IMG/VR virus record: IMGVR_UViG_3300042900_000549
Location: 1-64,000 of that record
DNA length: 64,000 nucleotides
Strand: one strand, 5' to 3'
Source: a virus
Part shown: positions 41,120 through 48,216 of the stretch, piece after piece
Position numbering within the stretch: the stretch's first letter is position 1
Layout: every line of letters starts with the position of its first letter
Position numbers and translations under genes: made by a program
The notes under the pieces: generated by a model
Seen by the model: only the letters and a program-made list of their open reading frames with translations
What the model was told of the DNA's origin: nothing
Database searches by the model: none

Positions 41120-41191
41120 TCCACAATAGTTCAGTGGTAGAACTCAAAACTGTTAATTTTGCTGTCCCTGGTTCGAATCCAGGTTGTGGAG
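41120..41191 (+). tRNA. trnN-GUU: tRNA-Asn (anticodon GUU)
   Basis: Acceptor TCCACAA/TTGTGGA, anticodon stem CAAAA/TTTTG with loop CTGTTAA, T-loop TTCGAAT, discriminator G. No own promoter is seen; it shares the tRNA-Gly transcript. Confidence 0.95.
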
Positions 41192-41193
41192 TT

Positions 41194-41201
41194 TATAAAT
41201 A
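41194..41201 (+). promoter_or_regulatory. Late promoter TATAAATA
   Basis: Exact late consensus two bases after tRNA-Asn and 22 nt before the zinc-ribbon gene at 41224. Confidence 0.65.
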
Positions 41202-41223
41202 CCCAAAGAAATATGAAAATATT

Positions 41224-41484
41224 ATGGAAAACTTACGAATTAGATGTAAATCTTGTAATAGAGAACTGGAGGGTCACCCATCAAAAACAGTTTCTTGTGG
41301 ATGTTCTAATATGGCAACTATAGTAAACAATAATAAAATTACTGCACTTAATTTGTCTAATGTGGTGATGTTAAACTCTCCACATACAAAACAAACCAAT
41401 AATGTCCTTACTAATGATGATATTATGTGGCAGGAAGCTCGAAGACAACGTAAAGTTCGCCGTTTAGACTTTGAGATTCGTTGA
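41224..41484 (+). CDS. Small zinc-ribbon-like cyanophage protein
   Basis: An 86-residue protein: MENLRIRCKSCNRELEGHPSKTVSCGC gives CxxC...CGC, a zinc-knuckle-like arrangement, followed by ALNLSNVVMLNS and a basic C-terminus. The frame is open from inside tRNA-Asn; ATG 41224, after the late promoter, is the sensible start. Function unknown. Confidence 0.7.
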   Translation: MENLRIRCKSCNRELEGHPSKTVSCGCSNMATIVNNNKITALNLSNVVMLNSPHTKQTNNVLTNDDIMWQEARRQRKVRRLDFEIR

Positions 41485-41495
41485 TGATTTTTATT

Positions 41496-41580
41496 GGAAA
41501 GGTGACCGAGCGGTTTATGGTGTTTGTCTTGAAAACAAAAGATGTGGAAGCATCCGGAGGTTCGAATCCTCTCCTTTCCG
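41496..41580 (+). tRNA. trnS-UGA: tRNA-Ser (anticodon UGA)
   Basis: Acceptor GGAAAGG/CCTTTCC, anticodon loop CTTGAAA, long variable arm GATGTGGAAGCATC as in class II tRNAs, T-loop TTCGAAT, discriminator G. Confidence 0.95.
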
Positions 41581-41637
41581 TTACATAAGATACTAAAACT
41601 CATTTAATATTATAATGTCAACACATAATACTCATAG

Positions 41638-41672
41638 TTAGTATAATAATTATACTAAATTATTAGTATAAA
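41638..41672 (+). promoter_or_regulatory. Operator-like palindrome with a third half-site
   Basis: TTAGTATAAT (41638-41647) and ATTATACTAA (41649-41658) form a perfect 21-bp palindrome; a third copy TTAGTATAAA follows at 41663-41672. The elements contain -10-like TATAAT/TATAAA but no -35 box, and lie just before the gene at 41686. Confidence 0.55.
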
Positions 41673-41685
41673 CGCACAAAACTCA

Positions 41686-41847
41686 ATGGACGATCACACT
41701 TACCAAAATTGGGTTAAGATCAAAGAAACTTTTGAATCATCCGGTAATACTAATAATATGTTTTACACAAGAGCGTGTGAAATAGTTAAAACTAAAAGAG
41801 ATCCTATGGATAAATTTTGGAATAAAAATAAACACTTGACAAATTAA
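41686..41847 (+). CDS. Small conserved-type cyanophage protein
   Basis: A 53-residue protein: MDDHTYQNWVKIKETFESSGNTNNMFYTRACEI, then KRDPMDKFW. The pattern YxNWxKxKExFExxGxTxxxFYxRA recurs in small proteins of T4-like cyanophages. Its 3' end contains the tRNA-Pro promoter -35 box. Function unknown. Confidence 0.65.
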   Translation: MDDHTYQNWVKIKETFESSGNTNNMFYTRACEIVKTKRDPMDKFWNKNKHLTN

Positions 41848-41864
41848 AGTTTTACTGCTATTAT
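41836..41864 (+). promoter_or_regulatory. Early promoter of tRNA-Pro
   Basis: TTGACA (41836-41841), 17-nt spacer, TATTAT (41859-41864) with extended TGC; the -35 box lies in the end of the preceding gene. Confidence 0.82.
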
Positions 41865-41877
41865 ACATAAAGAAATA

Positions 41878-41951
41878 CGGGCATTAGCGCAGTTTGGTAG
41901 CGCGTTCCGTTTGGGGCGGAAAAGTCAGAGGTTCAAATCCTCTATGCCCGA
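41878..41951 (+). tRNA. trnP-UGG: tRNA-Pro (anticodon UGG)
   Basis: Acceptor CGGGCAT/ATGCCCG, anticodon stem TTCCG/CGGAA with loop TTTGGGG, T-loop TTCAAAT, discriminator A. A TGCCAG/CTGGCA hairpin follows at 41953-41972. Confidence 0.95.
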
Positions 41952-42007
41952 TTGCCAGAAATTAAACTGGCACACTCAAATTTAAAACTCTTATAAATTC
42001 TATTATA

Positions 42008-42202
42008 ATGTCTACAACAATTGCTCGAGGAATGGAAAGTTTCACCGTAGAAGATTTTCAAAAACACTTTGATGAATTAATGGAACGAGTTGAGAATGGA
42101 GAGTCTTTTCTCATTACAAGCGAATATGGAAATGCAGTAATGATACCATATTGTGAATTTGACGAAGGTAGTTCTTTTTGTAATCACGACGATGGTTGCT
42201 GA
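42008..42202 (+). CDS. Phd/YefM antitoxin-like protein without a toxin
   Basis: A 64-residue protein. FTVEDFQKHFDELMERVENGESFLITSEYGNAVMIPY follows the Phd/YefM pattern (beta strand, helix ending ERVxxGE, then ITxxGxxVxVxPY). These proteins bind DNA as repressors and neutralise toxins. No toxin gene is adjacent: tRNA genes lie on both sides. It may act as an orphan repressor or block a host toxin. Confidence 0.65.
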   Translation: MSTTIARGMESFTVEDFQKHFDELMERVENGESFLITSEYGNAVMIPYCEFDEGSSFCNHDDGC

Positions 42203-42211
42203 TCCTTTTGT

Positions 42212-42285
42212 GGGAATGTAGCTCAATTGGTTAGAGCACAGACCTTATAAGTCTGAGGTTCTGGGTTCAATCCCCAGCGTTCCTA
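42212..42285 (+). tRNA. trnI-UAU: tRNA-Ile (anticodon UAU)
   Basis: Acceptor GGGAATG/CGTTCCT, anticodon stem CAGAC/GTCTG with loop CTTATAA, T-loop TTCAATC, discriminator A. UAU reads AUA, rare in most hosts but frequent in AT-rich genes. A CAU-lysidine reading is excluded since the anticodon is TAT. Confidence 0.92.
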
Positions 42286-42310
42286 TTGGACACTTTTTTC
42301 AGTGTTCTAC

Positions 42311-42339
42311 TTGACTATAAAACAACAATCTAGTATAAT
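42311..42339 (+). promoter_or_regulatory. Early promoter
   Basis: TTGACT (42311-42316), 17-nt spacer, TATAAT (42334-42339), 22 nt before the gene at 42362. Confidence 0.88.
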
Positions 42340-42361
42340 TACAGAGTCAACTTAAAAAACA

Positions 42362-42574
42362 ATGTCTCTTACTTTAAAATTCAAAAAAGATCTTCAAACA
42401 CTTCGTGCTGCAGCAAAGGGTGATTTTTATCTTGATGTAAAGAATCCGAAACTTTACAAAAAAGTCCGTAAGTTCTATCAAAATGAAGGAGTTATTTTTT
42501 CTGATGATCCTCTTGACAATTATGATATTCTAATTGATTATCTTGTTCAAGATCTTGAGACCGTTGAAGCATAG
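42362..42574 (+). CDS. Small protein, unknown function
   Basis: A 70-residue protein: basic N-terminal helix (SLTLKFKKDLQTLRAAAKGDF), central YKKVRKFYQNEGV and an acidic C-terminus (YDILIDYLVQDLETVEA). Strong early promoter, and a long structured 3' region. No family recognised. Confidence 0.6.
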   Translation: MSLTLKFKKDLQTLRAAAKGDFYLDVKNPKLYKKVRKFYQNEGVIFSDDPLDNYDILIDYLVQDLETVEA

Positions 42575-42785
42575 TAATTCTAAAGACACGGACGGTCTAT
42601 AACAGCACTGGTCGGGAGCAACCCCCTTTAGTCACGGAGAGACTCTAAAAGTACTGGTGGATCCAAAATGACCCCTCAATAGGTTTCCAATTTCCTTCAA
42701 AAATTGGTGGTGCGGATGGGATCTTACTCCCGCCTGGTTTCCAATTTCCAGTTAAAGAATTGGTGGCGAGCCTGGTAAAAACCTA
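42575..42785 (+). ncRNA. Repeat-built structured RNA candidate
   Basis: About 210 nt with no gene. The segment GGTTTCCAATTTCC...AATTGGTGG occurs twice (42682-42710 and 42737-42766), each able to fold as CCAATT/AATTGG. A GCGG...CCGC stem with inner GGGA/TCCC lies between them. TGGT(C/G)G recurs four times about 50 nt apart. It ends in a strong terminator and is read from the promoter at 42311. Confidence 0.5.
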
Positions 42786-42814
42786 AAGGAGAGTTGCATA
42801 AACTCTCCTTTTTT
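42786..42814 (+). terminator. Intrinsic terminator
   Basis: AAGGAGAGTT (42786-42795), GCATA loop, AACTCTCCTT (42801-42810), with six T. Ten perfect pairs. Confidence 0.95.
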
Positions 42815-42822
42815 AGTATAAT
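42794..42822 (+). promoter_or_regulatory. Early promoter embedded in a terminator
   Basis: TTGCAT (42794-42799, in the hairpin tip), 17-nt spacer, TATAAT (42817-42822), 26 nt before the epimerase gene that heads the glycan cluster. Confidence 0.65.
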
Positions 42823-42848
42823 ATATAAGAGGAGATTTAAAGCATTTT

Positions 42849-43889
42849 ATGAGTGAATATACAAAAACAGCACTAGTTCTGGGTGCTGGTGGTTTCATTG
42901 GAAGTCACATGGTTAAAAGACTACGATCAGAAGGATATTGGGTTCGTGGAGTGGATCTTAAATACCCAGAGTTCTCTAATCATCAATGCAACGAGTTTAT
43001 TATTGGAGATCTTAGAGATCCTCTCTTTGTGGAAAGAGTCATTCTGTTCAAAGGAGAATTGGGAAACTTTTATAATCATGTTCCATCTCGTTATCTGCAG
43101 GGATTTGATGAAATCTATCAGTTTGCTGCTGATATGGGTGGAGCAGGATTTGTTTTTACTGGAGAGAATGATGCAGATATTATGCATAATTCAGTAACGA
43201 TTAATCTGAATGTTTTGGAATCAGTTCGTAAGTTTAATGACTTTAAGGATACAAATAGGACTAAAATTTTCTACTCTGGTTCTGCTTGTATGTACCCAGA
43301 GTATAACCAATTAGATCCTGATAATCCCGACTGTCGTGAAGAATCCGCATACCCCGCAGCACCAGATTCAGAATATGGATGGGAAAAACTCTTTTCTGAA
43401 CGATTGTTTTTCGCATATCATCGTAACTACGGGATTGATGTTAGGGTTGCTCGCTATCATAATATCTTTGGACCTGAAGGAACCTGGGAAGGTGGGAGAG
43501 AAAAATCCCCCGCAGCAATCTGTAGAAAGGTTGCATACCTCCCAGAAACAGGTGGTGCGATAGAAGTATGGGGTGATGGTCTTCAGACTCGTTCATTCCT
43601 TTATATTGATGAGTGTATTGAAGCAACTCGTCGTATGATGGAATCCGAATTTATTGGACCAGTAAATATTGGTTCTGAAGAAATGGTCACCATCAATCAA
43701 CTTGTGGAGACTGCTGCAAAGGTCTCTGGTAAAGTAGTTCAGAAAGTATATAAATTAGATGCACCTCTTGGTGTTCGTGGTCGCAACTCAAATAATGATC
43801 TTATCCGTAAAGAACTTGGATGGGATTATTCACAGACACTTGAAGAAGGTATTCATAAGACTTATGAGTGGATTTTAGATCAAATTTGA
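42849..43889 (+). CDS. GDP-mannose 3,5-epimerase-like SDR enzyme
   Basis: A 346-residue short-chain dehydrogenase/epimerase. NAD motif LVLGAGGFIGS at 9-19, GSACMYPEYNQLDP, active-site YGWEK, and RYHNIFGPEGTWEGGREKSPAAICRK followed by WGDGLQTRSFLYIDECI. The last blocks are near-diagnostic for plant and bacterial GDP-mannose 3,5-epimerase, which makes GDP-L-galactose (and GDP-L-gulose). It heads the glycan cluster with its own promoter and would supply an activated sugar for the following transferases. Confidence 0.85.
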   Translation: MSEYTKTALVLGAGGFIGSHMVKRLRSEGYWVRGVDLKYPEFSNHQCNEFIIGDLRDPLFVERVILFKGELGNFYNHVPSRYLQGFDEIYQFAADMGGAGFVFTGENDADIMHNSVTINLNVLESVRKFNDFKDTNRTKIFYSGSACMYPEYNQLDPDNPDCREESAYPAAPDSEYGWEKLFSERLFFAYHRNYGIDVRVARYHNIFGPEGTWEGGREKSPAAICRKVAYLPETGGAIEVWGDGLQTRSFLYIDECIEATRRMMESEFIGPVNIGSEEMVTINQLVETAAKVSGKVVQKVYKLDAPLGVRGRNSNNDLIRKELGWDYSQTLEEGIHKTYEWILDQI

Positions 43890-43940
43890 TACCTCTGCTA
43901 CTGACAATTTTAATATCAAATTAATTTTTGTAAAAGTAAA

Positions 43941-44744
43941 ATGATTGGATTTAATCACTTAGGTAAGGTAGGACAACTAGGAAACCAGATGTTCCAGTAT
44001 GCTGCCACCAAATCTATCGCTAGAAAGATTGGAACAGACTTTATGATTCCTGATCATAGAGAAGTTGTTGTTGATGTTCTTGGTAATAAACTTTATGTAG
44101 AACTTTTTAAGGTATTTACCTTGGATCCAGTTAATCGAGGATACTTAAATATTAAACAGGAAGATTATCTACACGAATCCACTTTTGAATTTGATGAAAA
44201 GTTCTTTGAATTGGATCCTAATAAGGATATCTCTCTATTTGGATACTTTCAAACTGAAAAGTATTTCAAGCATATTGAGAGTGAAATTCGTGAAGACTTT
44301 ACCTTTCAAGATCAATATGTAAATGAATGTGCCGACATTTTGGATCAGTTTGACACCCCAATTGCTTTACACATTCGTAGAGGAGACTTTCTAATTAATT
44401 CATTAAATCATGCTAATCTACCAATTGAATATTATGAGACAGCACTTCAACAGTTTGATCATAATCGTCAAGTTGTAATCTTTTCTGATGACCCATTTTG
44501 GTGTAAAAATCAATCACTTTTTACTGATGATAGATTCTTGGTCTCTGACGGGAATAGTTCATATCATGATCTTTACTTGATGTCTAAGTGCTCTGATTTT
44601 ATTATTTCTAACAGCACTTTTAGTTGGTGGGGATCTTGGTTAGCAAATACTGGAAAGGTTGTTGCTCCATCTCTCTGGTTTGGACCCAATAATTCCAGTA
44701 AGAATGTAAAAGATCTTTATTGTGATGGGTGGACAATCCAATGA
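43941..44744 (+). CDS. GT11 family alpha-1,2-fucosyltransferase-like protein
   Basis: A 267-residue glycosyltransferase. GQLGNQMFQYAATKSIA near 12-28, IALHIRRGDF (the HxRRGD nucleotide-sugar motif), and SNSTFSWWGSWLA are the GT11 hallmarks. GT11 enzymes use GDP-L-fucose; GDP-L-galactose is its close analogue and could come from the epimerase upstream. The stop overlaps the next start (ATGA). Confidence 0.88.
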   Translation: MIGFNHLGKVGQLGNQMFQYAATKSIARKIGTDFMIPDHREVVVDVLGNKLYVELFKVFTLDPVNRGYLNIKQEDYLHESTFEFDEKFFELDPNKDISLFGYFQTEKYFKHIESEIREDFTFQDQYVNECADILDQFDTPIALHIRRGDFLINSLNHANLPIEYYETALQQFDHNRQVVIFSDDPFWCKNQSLFTDDRFLVSDGNSSYHDLYLMSKCSDFIISNSTFSWWGSWLANTGKVVAPSLWFGPNNSSKNVKDLYCDGWTIQ

Positions 44745-45451
44745 AAATGTCTATTGCCATTCCTACATATGAATCTAAAAGTAGAGGTGGTGAATTTTTA
44801 AATGATTTACTTCGAACAATTGAAATACAGACATTTAAAGATTTTGAAGTAGTTATTTCTGATCATAGTATCAATAATAAATTATTAAAAGTTGTTGATC
44901 AATATGTACAAAAATTTAAAATTGTTTATGTTAAGAATGAAGAACTTAGAGGAAATGGTCCTGCAAATACAAATAATTCTATTGAAAATTGTTCAGGTAA
45001 AATTATTAAGGTAATGTTTCAGGATGACTTTTTTTATGATGATGAGGCATTAGAAAAGATTTACAATGCCTTTGAATCTGATACAAAGTGGTTGTTATGT
45101 GCTTGTAACCACACAAGAAATGATGGTAATTCTTTTTATGGTGACTTGTATCCTGCTTGGAATAATGATATACTTAATGGAGTGAATACAATTAGTTCTC
45201 CGTCTGTCTTGGCAACAAGGCGTGAAGTTTTTGAAAAGGTTAAATTTGATCCAAATTTAGTGATGATGATGGATTGCGAATTCTATTATCATGTTAAAGA
45301 AATTTATGGAGACCCAGTTTATTATCATGATGTGTTAGTGTCTAATAGAGTTCATAATGATCAAATATCTTCTATGTATTTAAAAGAAGATTATCAAAAA
45401 AAATTTAATAGTGAACTTTTATATTGTAAAAAAAAGCATGGAGTTAAGTAA
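44741..45451 (+). CDS. GT2 family glycosyltransferase
   Basis: A 236-residue GT-A fold transferase: MSIAIPTYESKSRGGEFLNDLLRTIEIQTFKDFEVVISD at the N-terminus, VMFQDDFF as the DxD-like motif, then acceptor region. I take ATG 44741, overlapping the preceding stop, over the GTG at 44729. Acceptor and sugar unknown. Confidence 0.85.
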   Translation: MKMSIAIPTYESKSRGGEFLNDLLRTIEIQTFKDFEVVISDHSINNKLLKVVDQYVQKFKIVYVKNEELRGNGPANTNNSIENCSGKIIKVMFQDDFFYDDEALEKIYNAFESDTKWLLCACNHTRNDGNSFYGDLYPAWNNDILNGVNTISSPSVLATRREVFEKVKFDPNLVMMMDCEFYYHVKEIYGDPVYYHDVLVSNRVHNDQISSMYLKEDYQKKFNSELLYCKKKHGVK

Positions 45452-45452
45452 A

Positions 45453-45503
45453 ATGCCTAAAGTTTTGATTGTTGAATTTGGATTTGTTGGATCTGTAAAA
45501 TAA
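45453..45503 (+). pseudogene. Remnant start of an NAD-dependent sugar dehydrogenase gene
   Basis: Seventeen codons read MPKVLIVEFGFVGSVK then stop. KVLIVxFGFVGS is the first strand and glycine loop of UDP-glucose/GDP-mannose dehydrogenase-type proteins (usual KxLIVGFGFVG). One glycine is replaced by Glu and the rest of the gene is missing. It lies in the gap between two sugar genes, where a deletion would leave such a scar. Confidence 0.45.
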
Positions 45504-45509
45504 TAAACC

Positions 45510-46211
45510 ATGAAAATTGCTGTTATAACTGCTTCAATAGGAACAAATAAACTATTACCTCAACAAAAGTATGATGGTGTTGATTATCATGCTTTTGTTG
45601 ATAATAGTGAAAATAATAACGATTGGGTTGAACATCCAGATCTTCAATATTGGAATCAACATTCTGCTATTCAATTTTCTTCAGACCCAGTTTATGCAAA
45701 TCGAAGAAATGCAAAGATTTATAAGATAATTCCTTTTGCATTTCTTCCAGATTATGATTATTATTTTTGGATTGATTCGACTCATATTTTAGAACAAAAT
45801 CCAAATAATCTTGTAGAAACTTATCTTAAAGATGCTGACGTTGCAGTTTTTAAACATCAACAACGGGAATGTATTTACAAAGAGGGTGAGTTTATCAAAC
45901 AAATTAAATTTGATTATTCAAATTTAATTGATGATCAACTTGCTTTTTATAAGAATATGTGCTATCCTGAAGGTAATGGATTGTATGAACTTCCGGTAAG
46001 ATTTCAACGCAATAATGAATTAACACAAAAAATGGGATTGATGTGGTGGGAGCAAATTTGTATGTTTTCATCTAGAGATCAATTAAGTTTCCCTTTTGTA
46101 TGCCATCAACTTAATATTAATTTATCAATATTACCTGGTGCTGCTAATACAATCCGAGGTAATTCTATCGCACCTCAAGTAATTATGTCCAATCATAGTA
46201 GAATATTCTAA
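45510..46211 (+). CDS. DUF616-like glycosyltransferase
   Basis: A 233-residue protein: MKIAVITASIGTNK, DYHAFVDN, NRRNAKIYKIIPFAFLPDYDYYFWIDSTHIL, VFKHQQRECIY, and MGLMWWEQICMFSSRDQLSFPF. This order is typical of DUF616/TOD1-MUCI70-like transferases. WIDST is the DxD-like metal site. Its stop shares a base with the next start (TAATG). Confidence 0.75.
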   Translation: MKIAVITASIGTNKLLPQQKYDGVDYHAFVDNSENNNDWVEHPDLQYWNQHSAIQFSSDPVYANRRNAKIYKIIPFAFLPDYDYYFWIDSTHILEQNPNNLVETYLKDADVAVFKHQQRECIYKEGEFIKQIKFDYSNLIDDQLAFYKNMCYPEGNGLYELPVRFQRNNELTQKMGLMWWEQICMFSSRDQLSFPFVCHQLNINLSILPGAANTIRGNSIAPQVIMSNHSRIF

Positions 46212-47533
46212 TGTGTAGTTTTCTTTTTACTGATAAAGATATAAATGATTTAGATCACGTTAATCATTTTATGAAGTTTCGTGGACCAGATTTGACTAAA
46301 ACTATTGAGATTAATGAATATACATTTATTCATAATATTTTGTCAATTACCGGAACGTTCTCTGAACAACCTTTTGTGAATCATGATGATCAAATTGTTT
46401 GTATTTATAATGGCGAAATCTATAACTATCTAGAATTTGGTGAATACAATTCTGATGGTGAATGTCTCATTCCATTATATAAAAAATATGGGGATAAGTT
46501 TGTAAAAGAACTTGATGGTGAGTTTGCTATCGTCCTTGTTGACTTTAAGAATAATAAAATCATTATATCTACTGATGTATTTTCCACAAAACCATTATGG
46601 TTTTCGATTGGAGATCAACTTGCTGTAGCAACGTATGAGTCTGCAGTAAAAGCATTAGGATTTAGAAAGGCAACTAAACTTGATGCAAATACCACACAAG
46701 TTTTTGATTTGGAAACCAGAAAATTACTTCAAGAATTTTGTGTTTATGAATTTGATTTAATACAACATAAAACCGACTTTTCTGATTGGATTATTTCATT
46801 TGAAAATTCTATTCGAAAGCGTACATCCAATCTTAGAGAAAATATCTTTATTGGACTTTCGAGTGGATATGATAGTGGTGGAATTGCTTGTGAATTGAAT
46901 AAACAAAATGTTCCGTATAAAGCATATACTGTAGTTGGAAGTGAAAATAAGGAAATCTTGGATAAGAGATTTTCTATGTTTAATGAAAATTGTTCTGGGC
47001 AATATCTTGAAGATAATCGTTGGCAATATAGAGATTACATTAATCGGAATGTGGAAGAATTTAAATATAGAATTTATTCTTCAAGTAACGACTATAATGA
47101 GTTTGATAGGAGACTTCAGGATGATAACGGATCTTGTGGTCTATCTATGATTTGTGATAATGCTAAAAGGGAAGGAAAAAAAGTATATCTTTCTGGATCT
47201 GGGTCCGATGAAATTTTTTCTGACTATGGATTTAATGGTGAGAAAAAGTTTCTCCACAGTAATTTTGGTGGATTATTTCCAGAAGATCTAACTACAATCT
47301 TTCCATGGGCATCTTTTTATGGAAGTACAATGGTTTCATACTTGGCAAAGGAAGAATATGTTGCTGGATCTTATGGTATAGAAACTAGGTATCCATATCT
47401 GGATACATATGTCGTACAAGAATTTTTATGGTTAAATTGCAATCTTAAAAATTTAAAATACAAATCAGTTTTGGATGAATATTTAACTAAATCAAACTAT
47501 CCATTTGAAAAAAATATTAAAAGAGGATTTTGA
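46211..47533 (+). CDS. Asparagine-synthetase-like glutamine amidotransferase
   Basis: A 440-residue protein with the N-terminal Ntn-type glutaminase (catalytic Cys2 in MCSFLF, FRGPD, YNGEIYN) and a C-terminal ATP-pyrophosphatase domain with the PP-loop LSSGYDSGG (from residue 216) and YLSGSGSDEIFSDY. It is shorter than AsnB (about 550), mainly at the C-terminus. In glycan clusters such enzymes amidate sugars or amino-acid substituents; here that role is inferred. Confidence 0.85.
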   Translation: MCSFLFTDKDINDLDHVNHFMKFRGPDLTKTIEINEYTFIHNILSITGTFSEQPFVNHDDQIVCIYNGEIYNYLEFGEYNSDGECLIPLYKKYGDKFVKELDGEFAIVLVDFKNNKIIISTDVFSTKPLWFSIGDQLAVATYESAVKALGFRKATKLDANTTQVFDLETRKLLQEFCVYEFDLIQHKTDFSDWIISFENSIRKRTSNLRENIFIGLSSGYDSGGIACELNKQNVPYKAYTVVGSENKEILDKRFSMFNENCSGQYLEDNRWQYRDYINRNVEEFKYRIYSSSNDYNEFDRRLQDDNGSCGLSMICDNAKREGKKVYLSGSGSDEIFSDYGFNGEKKFLHSNFGGLFPEDLTTIFPWASFYGSTMVSYLAKEEYVAGSYGIETRYPYLDTYVVQEFLWLNCNLKNLKYKSVLDEYLTKSNYPFEKNIKRGF

Positions 47534-47535
47534 TA

Positions 47536-48159
47536 ATGGACAATGAATTAAAAAATACATTTACTCAAATATACAAGACTAAAATTTGGGGAGAAGGATC
47601 TGGGCAAGGATCAACAGATGAACTTATTGTTAATACTTATATTAATGATATTTCTGCTTTTTTAAAATCTTTTAATAACAAACCAAAAATCATAGATCTT
47701 GGATGTGGAGATTTTAATGTTGGATCTAAAATTATTGAATATTCTTCTGAATATATTGCTTGTGATATAGTGGAGTTTATTATAAAAGAAAATAAAAAAA
47801 AATATTTTGATGCAAATGTAGAATTTCAAGTATTGGATATATCTAAGGACGATCTTCCCTTAGGTGATATTGCAATTATTCGGCAAGTTCTTCAACATTT
47901 ATCCAATAGAAAAATAAATAATATACTAAAAAATATATACGATACTTACCAGTACGTTATAATTACGGAGCATATTCCAAAAGATAAATTTATACCCAAT
48001 ATTGATATGTCTTCTGGGAATAAAACTAGAATTGAATTGAATAGTGGGGTTGTTGTAACTGAAAGTCCATTTTCATTAAAAATAAAGGATCAGAAACTTA
48101 TAAGTTCAATTACACTTGGGGATACGGTATTAAAAACATTAGTGTATCAATTACACTAA
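47536..48159 (+). CDS. SAM-dependent methyltransferase
   Basis: A 207-residue class I methyltransferase: motif I KIIDLGCGDFNVGSK, acidic turn ACDIVEF, and IAIIRQVLQHLSN as motif IV/V. I start at ATG 47536, since the TTG at 47530 lies in the previous gene. A glycan or protein acceptor is likely from context. Confidence 0.82.
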   Translation: MDNELKNTFTQIYKTKIWGEGSGQGSTDELIVNTYINDISAFLKSFNNKPKIIDLGCGDFNVGSKIIEYSSEYIACDIVEFIIKENKKKYFDANVEFQVLDISKDDLPLGDIAIIRQVLQHLSNRKINNILKNIYDTYQYVIITEHIPKDKFIPNIDMSSGNKTRIELNSGVVVTESPFSLKIKDQKLISSITLGDTVLKTLVYQLH

Positions 48160-48163
48160 TGTT
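48135..48163 (+). promoter_or_regulatory. 12-bp inverted repeat at a gene end
   Basis: AACATTAGTGTA (48135-48146) and TACACTAATGTT (48152-48163), loop TCAAT. No T-run follows. Its end touches the next -35 box (48162), so it could be a non-canonical terminator or an operator. Confidence 0.55.
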
Positions 48164-48190
48164 GACATTAAATAAATAATGTTTTAAAAT
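48162..48190 (+). promoter_or_regulatory. Early promoter within the glycan cluster
   Basis: TTGACA (48162-48167), 17-nt spacer, TAAAAT (48185-48190); a late box ATAAATA lies in the spacer at 48172-48178. It is 26 nt before the gene at 48217. Confidence 0.7.
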
Positions 48191-48216
48191 AAAATTAAAA
48201 TTGGAGATTTAAACAA

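Noticed and set aside
41134-41223. Upstream extension of the zinc-ribbon gene into tRNA-Asn
   Set aside because: The sequence is tRNA; a late promoter lies between the tRNA and ATG 41224.
42004-42009. TATAAT as promoter of the Phd-like gene
   Set aside because: It overlaps the start codon, so it cannot be that gene's -10 box.
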